Assembly: GCA_030837305.1 (NCBI GenBank)
Contig: JAUPKT010000427.1
Span: 1 to 5,683, forward strand
Reading direction: 5' to 3'
Length of the DNA stretch: 5,683 bases
Source of the DNA: Thermodesulfobacteriota bacterium
Lineage (GTDB): Bacteria; Desulfobacterota; Desulfomonilia; Desulfomonilales; Desulfomonilaceae
Below the pieces are notes generated by a model that did not search any database, was not told the origin of the DNA, and saw nothing but the letters and a program-made list of their open reading frames with translations. The translations under genes were made by a program, and so were the position numbers. The stretch's first letter is position 1; every line of letters begins with the position of its first letter. Of the stretch, positions 1 to 5,673 are shown piece after piece.

Positions 1-318
1 ATTTGCGAGGGGATTTGTACGTGGGGATATCGAGTTATAGAGACAGTTGGATTTAAGATAACGCATCTGACAAACATCAGGGGATTCGCGGTGGAATTTT
101 CTGCGGCGACAGTCATTCTGATAGCAACCATGCTGGGGCTGCCCGTTTCCACGACGCATGCGGCTGTCGGGGCTTACGTCGGGGTAGGATTGGCGAGAGG
201 ACTGCAAGCTCTCGATGTGAGCGTGTTGTGGAAAATTATGCTGTACTGGATGATTACGGTACCCGTGGCAGCAGTGACAGCAGCCGTCATCTTTCTTCTG
301 CTCAGGATAATTTTTTAG
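1..318 (+). CDS. pit: PiT-family inorganic phosphate permease, C-terminal part (5' end outside window)
   Basis: Inner-membrane carrier of the PiT family, which moves phosphate (often as a metal-phosphate complex) into the cell with a coupling ion. Only the last 105 residues are present; the frame is open from base 1, so the gene starts upstream. Seen in the sequence: residues 8-17 of the fragment read WGYRVIETVG and residues 46-58 read GLPVSTTHAAVGA, the conserved C-terminal PiT signature with its STTH core, followed by GVGLARG. Hydrophobic segments lie at about 30-45 and 77-104, and the protein ends within a few residues of the last one, as is usual for the family. The GTG at 91 is an internal valine codon, not a start, because the conserved family sequence continues upstream of it. 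The DUF47 gene follows after 11 bases, a standard pairing that supports phosphate rather than sulfate as substrate. The stop is TAG. Confidence 0.93.
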   Translation: MCEGICTWGYRVIETVGFKITHLTNIRGFAVEFSAATVILIATMLGLPVSTTHAAVGAYVGVGLARGLQALDVSVLWKIMLYWMITVPVAAVTAAVIFLLLRIIF

Positions 319-319
319 C

Positions 320-326
320 GAGGTGG
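320..326 (+). promoter_or_regulatory. Ribosome binding site deciding the DUF47 start
   Basis: GAGGTGG lies just after the permease stop codon, with its GAGG core 6 bases before the ATG at 330. This favours 330 over the in-frame ATG at 228, which lies inside the permease coding sequence and would add 34 residues not found in DUF47 proteins. Confidence 0.7.
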
Positions 327-329
327 TTC

Positions 330-998
330 ATGAGAATCCCGTTAGTGAATATGTTGAGAAGATCTCCGTTGGAAAACACCCTTAGACATTCACACAAAGT
401 TGCGGAATGTGCCCCTTTGTTCGTGCGTGCTGTTGAAAGCTATTTTCAGGGCGACAGAGATCTTTTCGAACTCAATAAAGAAGAGATTCGAGATATCGAG
501 GCAGAGGCCGATCGCATAAAACGAAATATCAGATCTCACCTCCCTCCTTCCATCCTGTTGCCCTTCTCGTTGCCTGCTTTCTTTTCTTTCCTACGCGAGG
601 CGGACAAGGTAGTTGATTGCCTAAAAAACGCCCTTTACTGGATGTCCTATTTCAAGATTGACTTACCGGGCGATATAGAGAGAGACTACATTTCTCTCGT
701 GCGCTCTGTGGGCGACTATCTAGGACTGCTTCCGGAATTGGTGAACCGTGCCCACACATACTTTGATAGTCGTATGGAGTCGGATCGACAACTGGTTAAG
801 GAGACGATAAGGGAGATCCGCCGGCGTGAACGGGAGTCAGACGATAAGGAGAAGACAATCCTGATTCGTTTGTGTGCCGCGGATGATGTGTCGCCAAAAA
901 CATTGTTTGTCATGGTACGACTGGTGGAGACCACCGGGGATATCGCCGATCATTTGGAGAACGCGTCGGACATGATGCGGGTCTTGATTGCTCGGTGA
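330..998 (+). CDS. DUF47 / PhoU-like phosphate transport accessory protein (TIGR00153-type)
   Basis: A 222-residue cytoplasmic all-helical protein of the DUF47 (PhoU-related) family, normally encoded next to PiT permeases and thought to regulate them. The length matches the family's usual 210-225 residues. Visible features: an N-terminal MLRRSPLENTLRHSHKVAEC segment; a first PhoU-like acidic motif E57-x3-D61 in IEAEADRIKRNIRSHLP (56-72); the LLPF loop near 76-79; a basic and acidic helix at 157-174; and a second acidic motif E200-x3-D204 in ETTGDIADHLENASDMM (200-216), ending in the typical LIAR. In PhoU proteins such ExxxD motifs bind metal clusters, so metal binding is likely here but inferred. 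The 11-base gap from the permease stop implies co-transcription and perhaps translational coupling. No truncation or frameshift is seen. A membrane role is indirect, through contact with the permease; there is no signal peptide or membrane helix. Confidence 0.9.
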   Translation: MRIPLVNMLRRSPLENTLRHSHKVAECAPLFVRAVESYFQGDRDLFELNKEEIRDIEAEADRIKRNIRSHLPPSILLPFSLPAFFSFLREADKVVDCLKNALYWMSYFKIDLPGDIERDYISLVRSVGDYLGLLPELVNRAHTYFDSRMESDRQLVKETIREIRRRERESDDKEKTILIRLCAADDVSPKTLFVMVRLVETTGDIADHLENASDMMRVLIAR

Positions 999-1061
999 TC
1001 TGAAGGATTTTTTCGTTGATGGAGAAGCGGATTTTGAAAAGAGCCTGCTGCAACATCCTGT

Positions 1062-2867
1062 ATGGGGGGACGGTTGTTTAGGCAAAAGAAGCTTCTGTGG
1101 CAACTTCTCGTTTCCTATGTTGTGGTCATAATTCTGTCGGTGTCCGCTATATCCTGGTACGCGGTAGAGGCTTTGAAGACACATGCCATAGAAGAAGTGA
1201 CGAGGGAACTAAAAACCCAGGCTACTCTTGTTTCGGAACTCGTAAGAGACAACCTCCTCGACGGCAAGGAACATTCCATAAGTGATTGTTGCAGGTCTTT
1301 TGCATCGTCCCTTAACAGCCGCATAACAGTGACGACGGCCGATGGACGGGTCATAGCCGACTCCCAACAAGACCCTGCCCGAATGGATGACCATTCCCGC
1401 AGACCCGAAATAAGACAGGCACTCACGGGTTCGGTTGGAACATCGCAGAGATACAGCGAGACCCTGAACGCAGTATTGGTATATGTAGCGGTGCCCGTCG
1501 AAAGAGACAATCGTGTTATAGGGGTGGTCAGAGCATCAAAACCAGTAGATGCAGTAACGCTTGCCCTGACCCACGCTCACCTCGGGCTTGCTCTGGCAGC
1601 CATGATAATAGCAGTCCTGGCTGCTTTACCCAGTCTCTATTTCGCTCGTAGGATTGGAAAAGTCTTTTTGACATTGAAGGATGCAGCAACCAAATTTGTA
1701 CAGGACGATTTAGACCATCGTTTGGATATACCGCCCTGGGATGAGGTGGCCGGCCTCGCTGTGGCAATGAACCGCATGGCCGAGCAGATGAGTGAACGGA
1801 TCAGTCTACTCAACAGCAGACGCCAGGAACTCGAAGCGGTCCTTACGAGCATGGTGGAAGGCGTCCTCATTGTTGATAACGAGGAACGTTTACTGAGCAT
1901 TAATAATGCAGCAGCAAGATTATTCAAGTGCAAGACCGAGGGTTATCACCGAAGAAACTTCATGGAGGTCATAAGGAATACCGACCTCCAAAATTTTGTA
2001 AAGAAGGCACTGAGCAGCGAAAGCACCGTTGAGGACGACATAGTGATTTTGGGACAGACAGATGTGTTCTTGCAGGCACATGGGACACTTCTGAGCGACG
2101 TTCAAGGCAAGCGCATGGGTACGCTGATTGTACTAAACGATGTAACGAGACTAAAGAACTTGGAGCGCATGAGAAGCGACTTGGTCACAAACGCTTCCCA
2201 TGAGCTTAAGACACCGGTGACTGCGATCAAAGGTTTCCTGGAAACGTTGCGAGACGGGGCATTGGACGAGCCGGAGACAGCTCGCCGATTCCTGGACATC
2301 ATGATACGGCAGTCGAACAGGCTGGCTTCGATTATCGAAGATATGCTTTCGCTGTCTCGAATCGAAAAGGCTGCGGAGAATGCGTCGGTGGAGTTGGAAA
2401 GAAAGGAGATTGCCTGGGTCTTGGCCGTCGCACACAAGGAATTTCTGACTATGGCGCAAGAGAAGGGTGTTGAGTTGGTGTTGAGCTGTCAGGACGGGAT
2501 AGAGGCCATGATTCAGGAAAACATGTTCCAGCAGGCTATACTCAACCTTGTTGACAATGCGATCAAGTATACGGAGCCGGGAGGAACGGTCACCATTTCA
2601 TCGAATCGAGAGAACGGGAAGATATTGGTATGTGTTGAGGATGACGGACTAGGCATACCGAGGGAGCACCTGACAAGGATTTTTGAACGCTTTTATCGCG
2701 TTGATGCCGGAAGGAGCCGCAAGATGGGAGGAACAGGATTAGGGTTGGCAATTGTGAAGCACATTGTGACCGCTCACGGAGGTGAGGTTCACGTGGCAAG
2801 CTCCCCAGGATCAGGAAGTAAGTTCTGTATCGAATTGCCCCCTCCCTCCGGCATTAGAGGCTCATGA
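1062..2867 (+). CDS. PhoR-like membrane sensor histidine kinase (sensor-HAMP-PAS-HisKA-HATPase)
   Basis: A 601-residue inner-membrane two-component kinase that autophosphorylates on histidine and passes the phosphate to a response regulator. Domains in order: membrane helix at 11-34; periplasmic sensor at about 36-172, with the PhoR-type run RITVTTADGRVIADS (87-101); membrane helix at 173-195; HAMP at about 196-247; PAS at about 252-360; HisKA with H380 in NASHELKTP, where E381-x2-T384 fits the phosphatase motif; ATPase with N box N495/N499, G1 box D527-x-G529-x-G531, F box from F541 and G2 box GGTGLGL (556-562). All catalytic residues are intact. Architecture and position 63 bases after PiT-DUF47 suggest phosphate sensing, but the signal is not shown by the sequence and no response regulator is in the window. 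ATG 1062 is the furthest upstream start before an in-frame stop at 1035 and lacks a clear Shine-Dalgarno; TTG 1074, behind a G-run, is an alternative. Vicinal C76-C77 in the periplasmic part is unusual. Confidence 0.92.
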   Translation: MGGRLFRQKKLLWQLLVSYVVVIILSVSAISWYAVEALKTHAIEEVTRELKTQATLVSELVRDNLLDGKEHSISDCCRSFASSLNSRITVTTADGRVIADSQQDPARMDDHSRRPEIRQALTGSVGTSQRYSETLNAVLVYVAVPVERDNRVIGVVRASKPVDAVTLALTHAHLGLALAAMIIAVLAALPSLYFARRIGKVFLTLKDAATKFVQDDLDHRLDIPPWDEVAGLAVAMNRMAEQMSERISLLNSRRQELEAVLTSMVEGVLIVDNEERLLSINNAAARLFKCKTEGYHRRNFMEVIRNTDLQNFVKKALSSESTVEDDIVILGQTDVFLQAHGTLLSDVQGKRMGTLIVLNDVTRLKNLERMRSDLVTNASHELKTPVTAIKGFLETLRDGALDEPETARRFLDIMIRQSNRLASIIEDMLSLSRIEKAAENASVELERKEIAWVLAVAHKEFLTMAQEKGVELVLSCQDGIEAMIQENMFQQAILNLVDNAIKYTEPGGTVTISSNRENGKILVCVEDDGLGIPREHLTRIFERFYRVDAGRSRKMGGTGLGLAIVKHIVTAHGGEVHVASSPGSGSKFCIELPPPSGIRGS

Positions 2868-3067
2868 CATGCTGTGGATTCACCCCGGCTATTAGCTCGA
2901 TCTTGGCAGAGACACTCCCCCGAGATACTCTGCAGCATTGCACAGGACTTAACGCGTTAGGTGTGCTGGCAAGCGAGCAACAATCACACGCGAAGAATCT
3001 TTCACCGAATGCACCGTTTTCCAAAGACACGCAACAGGCAGTCGGCCGGTCATTGACGGCCCAGAAA

Positions 3068-3082
3068 TTCTTTTGAAAAGAA
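3068..3082. repeat. 15-bp perfect inverted repeat (7-bp arms, 1-base centre)
   Basis: TTCTTTT-G-AAAAGAA is a perfect palindrome around base 3075, flanked by GGCC at 3058-3061 and 3083-3086. It covers the -35 hexamer of the promoter candidate at 3073-3101, a position where a bound repressor would block RNA polymerase. The arms are AT-rich, so chance occurrence is possible, and I cannot assign it to a regulator family. Confidence 0.4.
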
Positions 3083-3101
3083 GGCCAAAATCTACTAATA
3101 T
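3073..3101 (+). promoter_or_regulatory. Candidate sigma70-type promoter in the spacer
   Basis: TTGAAA (3073-3078) and TAATAT (3096-3101) are separated by exactly 17 bases. The -35 matches consensus at 5 of 6 positions and the -10 at 4 of 6. Transcription would start near 3108, about 340 bases before the aminotransferase start, and would run into the spacer hairpins. It could drive a small RNA or a long alternative leader. Confidence 0.35.
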
Positions 3102-3281
3102 GAATTGTTTCGACGTAATCCGACGGATCTGAGTTGTCCTACGGCCTGCATTCGTATTGGATCTTTCGCGGGCCAATATTGTAGCTCCGACCATTTTCGG
3201 AACACGTTATGCGAAGACCTTAGGTGGTTTTTAAGAAGATCACCGTATCACAACAGACTCACTCAGTGTTTTGTCAAAAGA

Positions 3282-3311
3282 TTGACTTTTTTGAGGACGA
3301 TATGGTATGAT
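3282..3311 (+). promoter_or_regulatory. Likely promoter of the aminotransferase gene
   Basis: TTGACT (3282-3287, 5 of 6 to consensus) and TATGAT (3306-3311, 5 of 6) are separated by 18 bases. The predicted start site is near 3317-3318, giving a leader of about 128 bases before the ATG at 3446. That start falls right at the foot of the first leader hairpin, so the transcript would begin with a structured 5' end. Confidence 0.6.
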
Positions 3312-3317
3312 GAATAA

Positions 3318-3334
3318 CCCTGAAAAAAACAGGG
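3318..3334 (+). promoter_or_regulatory. First leader hairpin (CCCTG / CAGGG with A7 loop)
   Basis: CCCTG (3318-3322) pairs perfectly with CAGGG (3330-3334) around a loop of seven A residues. It sits at the predicted 5' end of the aminotransferase mRNA. It may protect the 5' end, or act as one arm of a switch with the next hairpin, since GGGCT (3332-3336) is also complementary to AGCCC (3351-3355). The stem is only 5 bp and matches no riboswitch class I know. Confidence 0.45.
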
Positions 3335-3350
3335 CTGATGCAAGGTCGAG

Positions 3351-3397
3351 AGCCCGGCAAGAAACCTGGATCCAGATTAATAGCCGGGCTTTCGTTT
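3351..3397 (+). terminator. Terminator-like leader hairpin (possible attenuator)
   Basis: AGCCCGGC (3351-3358) pairs perfectly over 8 bp with GCCGGGCT (3383-3390), and the stem is followed by an interrupted T-run TTTCGTTT (3390-3397). The 24-base loop contains the perfect palindrome CTGGATCCAG (3366-3375). It lies inside the predicted 5' leader of the aminotransferase, so if it terminates transcription it would act as an attenuator rather than a gene end. The broken T-run and large loop make efficient termination uncertain; it could instead be an aptamer stem. Confidence 0.45.
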
Positions 3398-3431
3398 GTA
3401 CACAGCATTCGCAACCAAGATCCATACTTTC

Positions 3432-3437
3432 AGGAGG
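3432..3437 (+). promoter_or_regulatory. Strong ribosome binding site of the aminotransferase
   Basis: A full AGGAGG lies 8 bases before the ATG at 3446. It decides the start: the in-frame ATG at 3338 lies within the leader hairpin region, has no such site, and would add 36 residues unlike the family. The spacer's GGCTC (3441-3445) can pair with GAGCC (3350-3354) in the leader. Confidence 0.8.
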
Positions 3438-3445
3438 ACCGGCTC

Positions 3446-4630
3446 ATGCCGACATCAGACAAAATAGCTGAGTTCATTAAGCGTGCGTCATGGATTAGAA
3501 AGATGTTTGAAGAGGGGGCACGCCTCAAGAAGGAACATGGAGCTGAGAACGTTTTCGATTTCAGCCTGGGAAACCCTAATGTCGAGCCGGCAGAAGACTT
3601 GAAACAGGCCCTGGTGAAGGCCGCCTCCGACCGGTCGCCGGGAGTGCACGCTTATATGGCTAATGCGGGCTATGCGGATGTGAGGGCTGCTGTGGCAGCC
3701 AAGATCAAGGAGGATGAAGGCATTGCTCTGGATGAAAGAATGGTTATCATGACGTGTGGCGCCGGCGGGGCACTGAATGTCGTACTCAAAACAGTGATGA
3801 ATACCGATGATGAGGTAATTGTTCCAAAGCCCTACTTCGTTGAATACAGCTTTTATATAGACAACCATGGAGGGAAAACCGTAATCGTTCCATCCAAGGC
3901 TGATTTCTCCCTTGACCTCGCAGCCATTGAATCGGCCATTACCGCCAAGACTTCTGCGGTATTGATAAACTCGCCCAACAATCCCACGGGAAAAGTCTAT
4001 CCATTGTCTCAAATTGTGGAACTGGCTCAGCTACTTGAGCGCAAGAGTGTCCAGTACGGGCGTCCGATAGTTCTCATTTCAGATGAGCCGTATCGAGCCA
4101 TTACGTACGACGGGGCAATAGTCCCGAGTGTCCTGAAAGCATACCGGAACAGCGTCACTGTAACCTCTTTTTCCAAGGACTTGTCCATTCCGGGGGAGAG
4201 GCTTGGCTACATAGCAGTGAGTCCGGAAATGGACAACCTGGATTCTACACTGGACGGACTGGTTCTCTGTAACCGCATATTGGGTTTTGTCAACGCACCT
4301 GCGCTGATGCAGCGGGCGGTGAAGGGGTGTCTTCGCAGCATAGTCGATGTTTCAATCTATAAGAGACGGCGGGACAGGTTGTATAATGCGCTGAGTGAAT
4401 TCGGCTATGAATGCGAGAAACCTGAAGGAGCTTTTTACCTTTTCCCAAAATCTCCGATACCCAACGACGTTGATTTTGCAGCAGTGCTCCAGAAAAAGCT
4501 CATACTTACGGTGCCAGGAACCGGTTTTGGAGGTCCAGGGTATTTCAGGATAGCCTATTGTGTTTCGGATCACACAATCGAGGGATCGCTAAAGGGTTTC
4601 AAAGAGGCGATCGACGAAGTCAAAGCTTAA
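3446..4630 (+). CDS. PLP-dependent aminotransferase, fold type I, class I/II (aspartate aminotransferase-like)
   Basis: A 394-residue cytoplasmic enzyme that transfers an amino group between an amino acid and a 2-oxo acid using pyridoxal phosphate. Length is typical (about 390-400). Visible residues, matched to aspartate aminotransferase by motif: substrate-loop glycine in SLGNPN (40-45); AGYADVR (74-80); CGAGGA (104-109) in the cofactor phosphate region; N179 in NSPNNPTG; D213 and Y216 in ISDEPYR; Schiff-base lysine K244 in SFSKDLSIPGERLGY, with R252 as phosphate ligand; and R368 in GYFRIAYC, which binds the substrate carboxylate. All key residues are intact. The order and spelling of these blocks resemble a clade common in anaerobes, usually annotated only as 'pyridoxal phosphate-dependent aminotransferase', so the amino acid used cannot be told. 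It appears monocistronic: own promoter, structured leader, and a convergent gene 55 bases after its stop. Confidence 0.93.
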   Translation: MPTSDKIAEFIKRASWIRKMFEEGARLKKEHGAENVFDFSLGNPNVEPAEDLKQALVKAASDRSPGVHAYMANAGYADVRAAVAAKIKEDEGIALDERMVIMTCGAGGALNVVLKTVMNTDDEVIVPKPYFVEYSFYIDNHGGKTVIVPSKADFSLDLAAIESAITAKTSAVLINSPNNPTGKVYPLSQIVELAQLLERKSVQYGRPIVLISDEPYRAITYDGAIVPSVLKAYRNSVTVTSFSKDLSIPGERLGYIAVSPEMDNLDSTLDGLVLCNRILGFVNAPALMQRAVKGCLRSIVDVSIYKRRRDRLYNALSEFGYECEKPEGAFYLFPKSPIPNDVDFAAVLQKKLILTVPGTGFGGPGYFRIAYCVSDHTIEGSLKGFKEAIDEVKA

Positions 4631-4685
4631 CAGAGTTCGACGTGCCTCACTCATCGGGATCTGTGGGTGGTCCTTGCCTGGTGCT

Positions 4686-5507
4686 TCAGTTTTGGCTCCT
4701 ACGAAATTGTAACTCCACCTCGTGGACTTTAGAGCCTACCTCGAGGAGATACGATTTTTGAGCTGTAATAACGTCTTCGAGGTCCTTAATTCTTTGGGAC
4801 ATAGCCTTTATTTCTTTTGTGGCATCTGCGCCGGCGCCGGGTAACCTCATTTGAGAGAGAGCCTTACGATCTCCTTCCAGGGAGGTCCTGAGGCTTGTGA
4901 GCCCCTCTTCCAATGGGGTAAGGCGGTCCTTGATCTCTGCGACGGCCGCCTCCTTAACCTTCGGCAATGTCTTTTTTACGGCATTCACCAGTTTGGTGTT
5001 GTTATCAAGAACGTCTTTCCGGATCTCAGCGACGCTCTTGGTGAGGTCCTCCAGTTCTTTTGCGGCGGTGGCCGTCGTTTTTCTCACAGCCGGGAACTCC
5101 TTTTGCAGTTTAACATATTCCCGGGACTCGTTTTCCAATCTCTTCTTGAGATCTCCGACTGACTGCTCGAGTGCTTTAAGCTTCGTGGAGACGGCATCTT
5201 TGTCTTTTTGAGCTTCCTGAGCCCAATCCCGGAGTTCCTCCAGTTTATTGTTGACCGGTTCCACCTTGGTTTTGACAGCCTGAACGAGTTTGTCTTGCTG
5301 TTCCTCTATGCGCTGGACATCTGCGCTAAAGTCTCTTTGGGGCGCGAACTTTCCTGAGAACTCTTTGAGATCCTTTTCCTGTTTTTGAAGGCGTTTCTCA
5401 AGGTCCGCAACCTTTTGCTTCAGATCGGTGGAATCCTCTACACAACCGACTATTGAGAGAATCGAAAACGCAGCGATGAGTGCCATTACGAGTGGGTGAC
5501 GTCCCAT
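4686..5507 (-). CDS. Coiled-coil lipoprotein of unknown function
   Basis: A 273-residue protein I do not recognise as a named family. Residues 1-21 form a lipoprotein signal peptide (basic GRH, then a hydrophobic stretch) ending in the lipobox I19-V20-G21-C22; C22 is the only cysteine. Valine rather than aspartate follows it, so outer-membrane sorting is expected by the E. coli rule. The mature part is almost entirely charged helix rich in K, E, Q and L, with coiled-coil segments at about 26-50, 62-135, 147-220 and 230-266. A likely flexible break, LPGAGADA, lies at 222-229. A local resemblance between residues 73-85 and 172-184 hints at an internal duplication. It may be a periplasmic spacer or scaffold tethered to the membrane, but this is inference from shape only. 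GGAGG lies 6 bases before the ATG, and a promoter with a perfect -10 lies just upstream. It converges on the aminotransferase gene. Confidence 0.85.
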   Translation of the reverse strand: MGRHPLVMALIAAFSILSIVGCVEDSTDLKQKVADLEKRLQKQEKDLKEFSGKFAPQRDFSADVQRIEEQQDKLVQAVKTKVEPVNNKLEELRDWAQEAQKDKDAVSTKLKALEQSVGDLKKRLENESREYVKLQKEFPAVRKTTATAAKELEDLTKSVAEIRKDVLDNNTKLVNAVKKTLPKVKEAAVAEIKDRLTPLEEGLTSLRTSLEGDRKALSQMRLPGAGADATKEIKAMSQRIKDLEDVITAQKSYLLEVGSKVHEVELQFRRSQN

Positions 5508-5513
5508 GGGAAG

Positions 5514-5518
5514 CCTCC
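5514..5518 (-). promoter_or_regulatory. Ribosome binding site of the lipoprotein gene
   Basis: CCTCC on the plus strand reads GGAGG on the minus strand, 6 bases before the ATG at 5507. It fixes the start that gives a complete signal peptide and lipobox. Confidence 0.75.
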
Positions 5519-5540
5519 GGGGCTGTTAATCTAGAGACTC

Positions 5541-5568
5541 ATTATATAAAATATGTTAATAAACGCAA
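5541..5568 (-). promoter_or_regulatory. Promoter of the lipoprotein gene
   Basis: On the minus strand, TATAAT (plus 5541-5546) is a perfect -10. TTGCGT (plus 5563-5568) is a weak -35 at a 16-base spacing. Transcription would start near 5534, giving a leader of about 27 bases. A 13-bp inverted repeat, CATAA-ACA-TTATG (5577-5589), lies just upstream of the -35 and may be a regulator site. The weak -35 would fit an activator-dependent promoter, but this is inference. Confidence 0.55.
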
Positions 5569-5644
5569 GGATAAACCATAAACATTATGTGTAGTATTAG
5601 ATATGGGGGCTTCAGACGTCCTTTGGTGGGATCTTGGAGGCTTA

Positions 5645-5673
5645 TTGACAGTGTCGGGTCCCTGTGCTAGACA
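5645..5673 (+). promoter_or_regulatory. Possible divergent promoter at the right edge
   Basis: A perfect TTGACA (5645-5650) is followed 17 bases later by TAGACA (5668-5673), which matches the -10 consensus at only 3 of 6 positions. If real, it would drive a plus-strand gene beyond the window, divergent from the lipoprotein gene. The surroundings of the hexamers are rich in small palindromes (GACA-G-TGTC at 5647-5655). Confidence 0.25.

Larger units (their letters stand above)
2868..3281 (+). other. Gene-poor spacer between the kinase gene and the aminotransferase promoter
   Basis: About 410 bases with no protein I recognise. Short open frames exist on both strands (2864-3076 and 3105-3317 plus, 2949-3194 minus), but none resembles a known family or has a well-placed ribosome binding site. 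A 6-bp stem GCAGAG/CTCTGC (2906-2911 with 2928-2933) has a 16-base loop and no following T-run, so it is at best a weak end for the kinase transcript. Downstream of the promoter candidate at 3073-3101 are further small hairpins: CCG-AC-GGA pairing with TCC-TA-CGG (3120-3144), and TATTGG pairing with CCAATA (3155-3178). These could belong to a small RNA, but I have no family match. Confidence 0.5.

Noticed and set aside
91..318. A separate small membrane protein starting at GTG 91
   Set aside because: Conserved PiT residues continue in frame upstream to base 1, so this is the tail of the permease.
228..329. Upstream in-frame extension of the DUF47 gene starting at ATG 228
   Set aside because: It lies inside the permease coding sequence in another frame, and the GAGG site before 330 plus the family's usual N-terminus fit the later start.
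1115..1510. 131-codon minus-strand frame within the kinase gene
   Set aside because: Antisense shadow of the kinase sensor domain; no motif or start signal.
2906..2933. Intrinsic terminator after the kinase gene
   Set aside because: The 6-bp GCAGAG/CTCTGC stem has a long loop and no T-run after it.
2949..3194. 81-codon minus-strand frame in the spacer
   Set aside because: No ribosome binding site, no recognisable motif, and it runs across the promoter candidate and palindrome.
3338..3445. N-terminal extension of the aminotransferase from ATG 3338
   Set aside because: It would be encoded by the hairpin leader, lacks a ribosome binding site, and is unlike the family; the ATG at 3446 has AGGAGG at good spacing.
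3488..4012. 174-codon open frame on the minus strand
   Set aside because: It is antisense to the well-supported aminotransferase, with no recognisable domain and a composition expected of a shadow frame.
4631..4685. Bidirectional terminator between the convergent aminotransferase and lipoprotein genes
   Set aside because: The 55-base gap shows no stem followed by a T-run in either direction, so I did not call one.
4851..5211. Plus-strand frames of 103 and 104 codons opposite the lipoprotein gene
   Set aside because: They are complements of the repetitive coiled-coil codons; the minus-strand gene has a signal peptide, lipobox, ribosome binding site and promoter.
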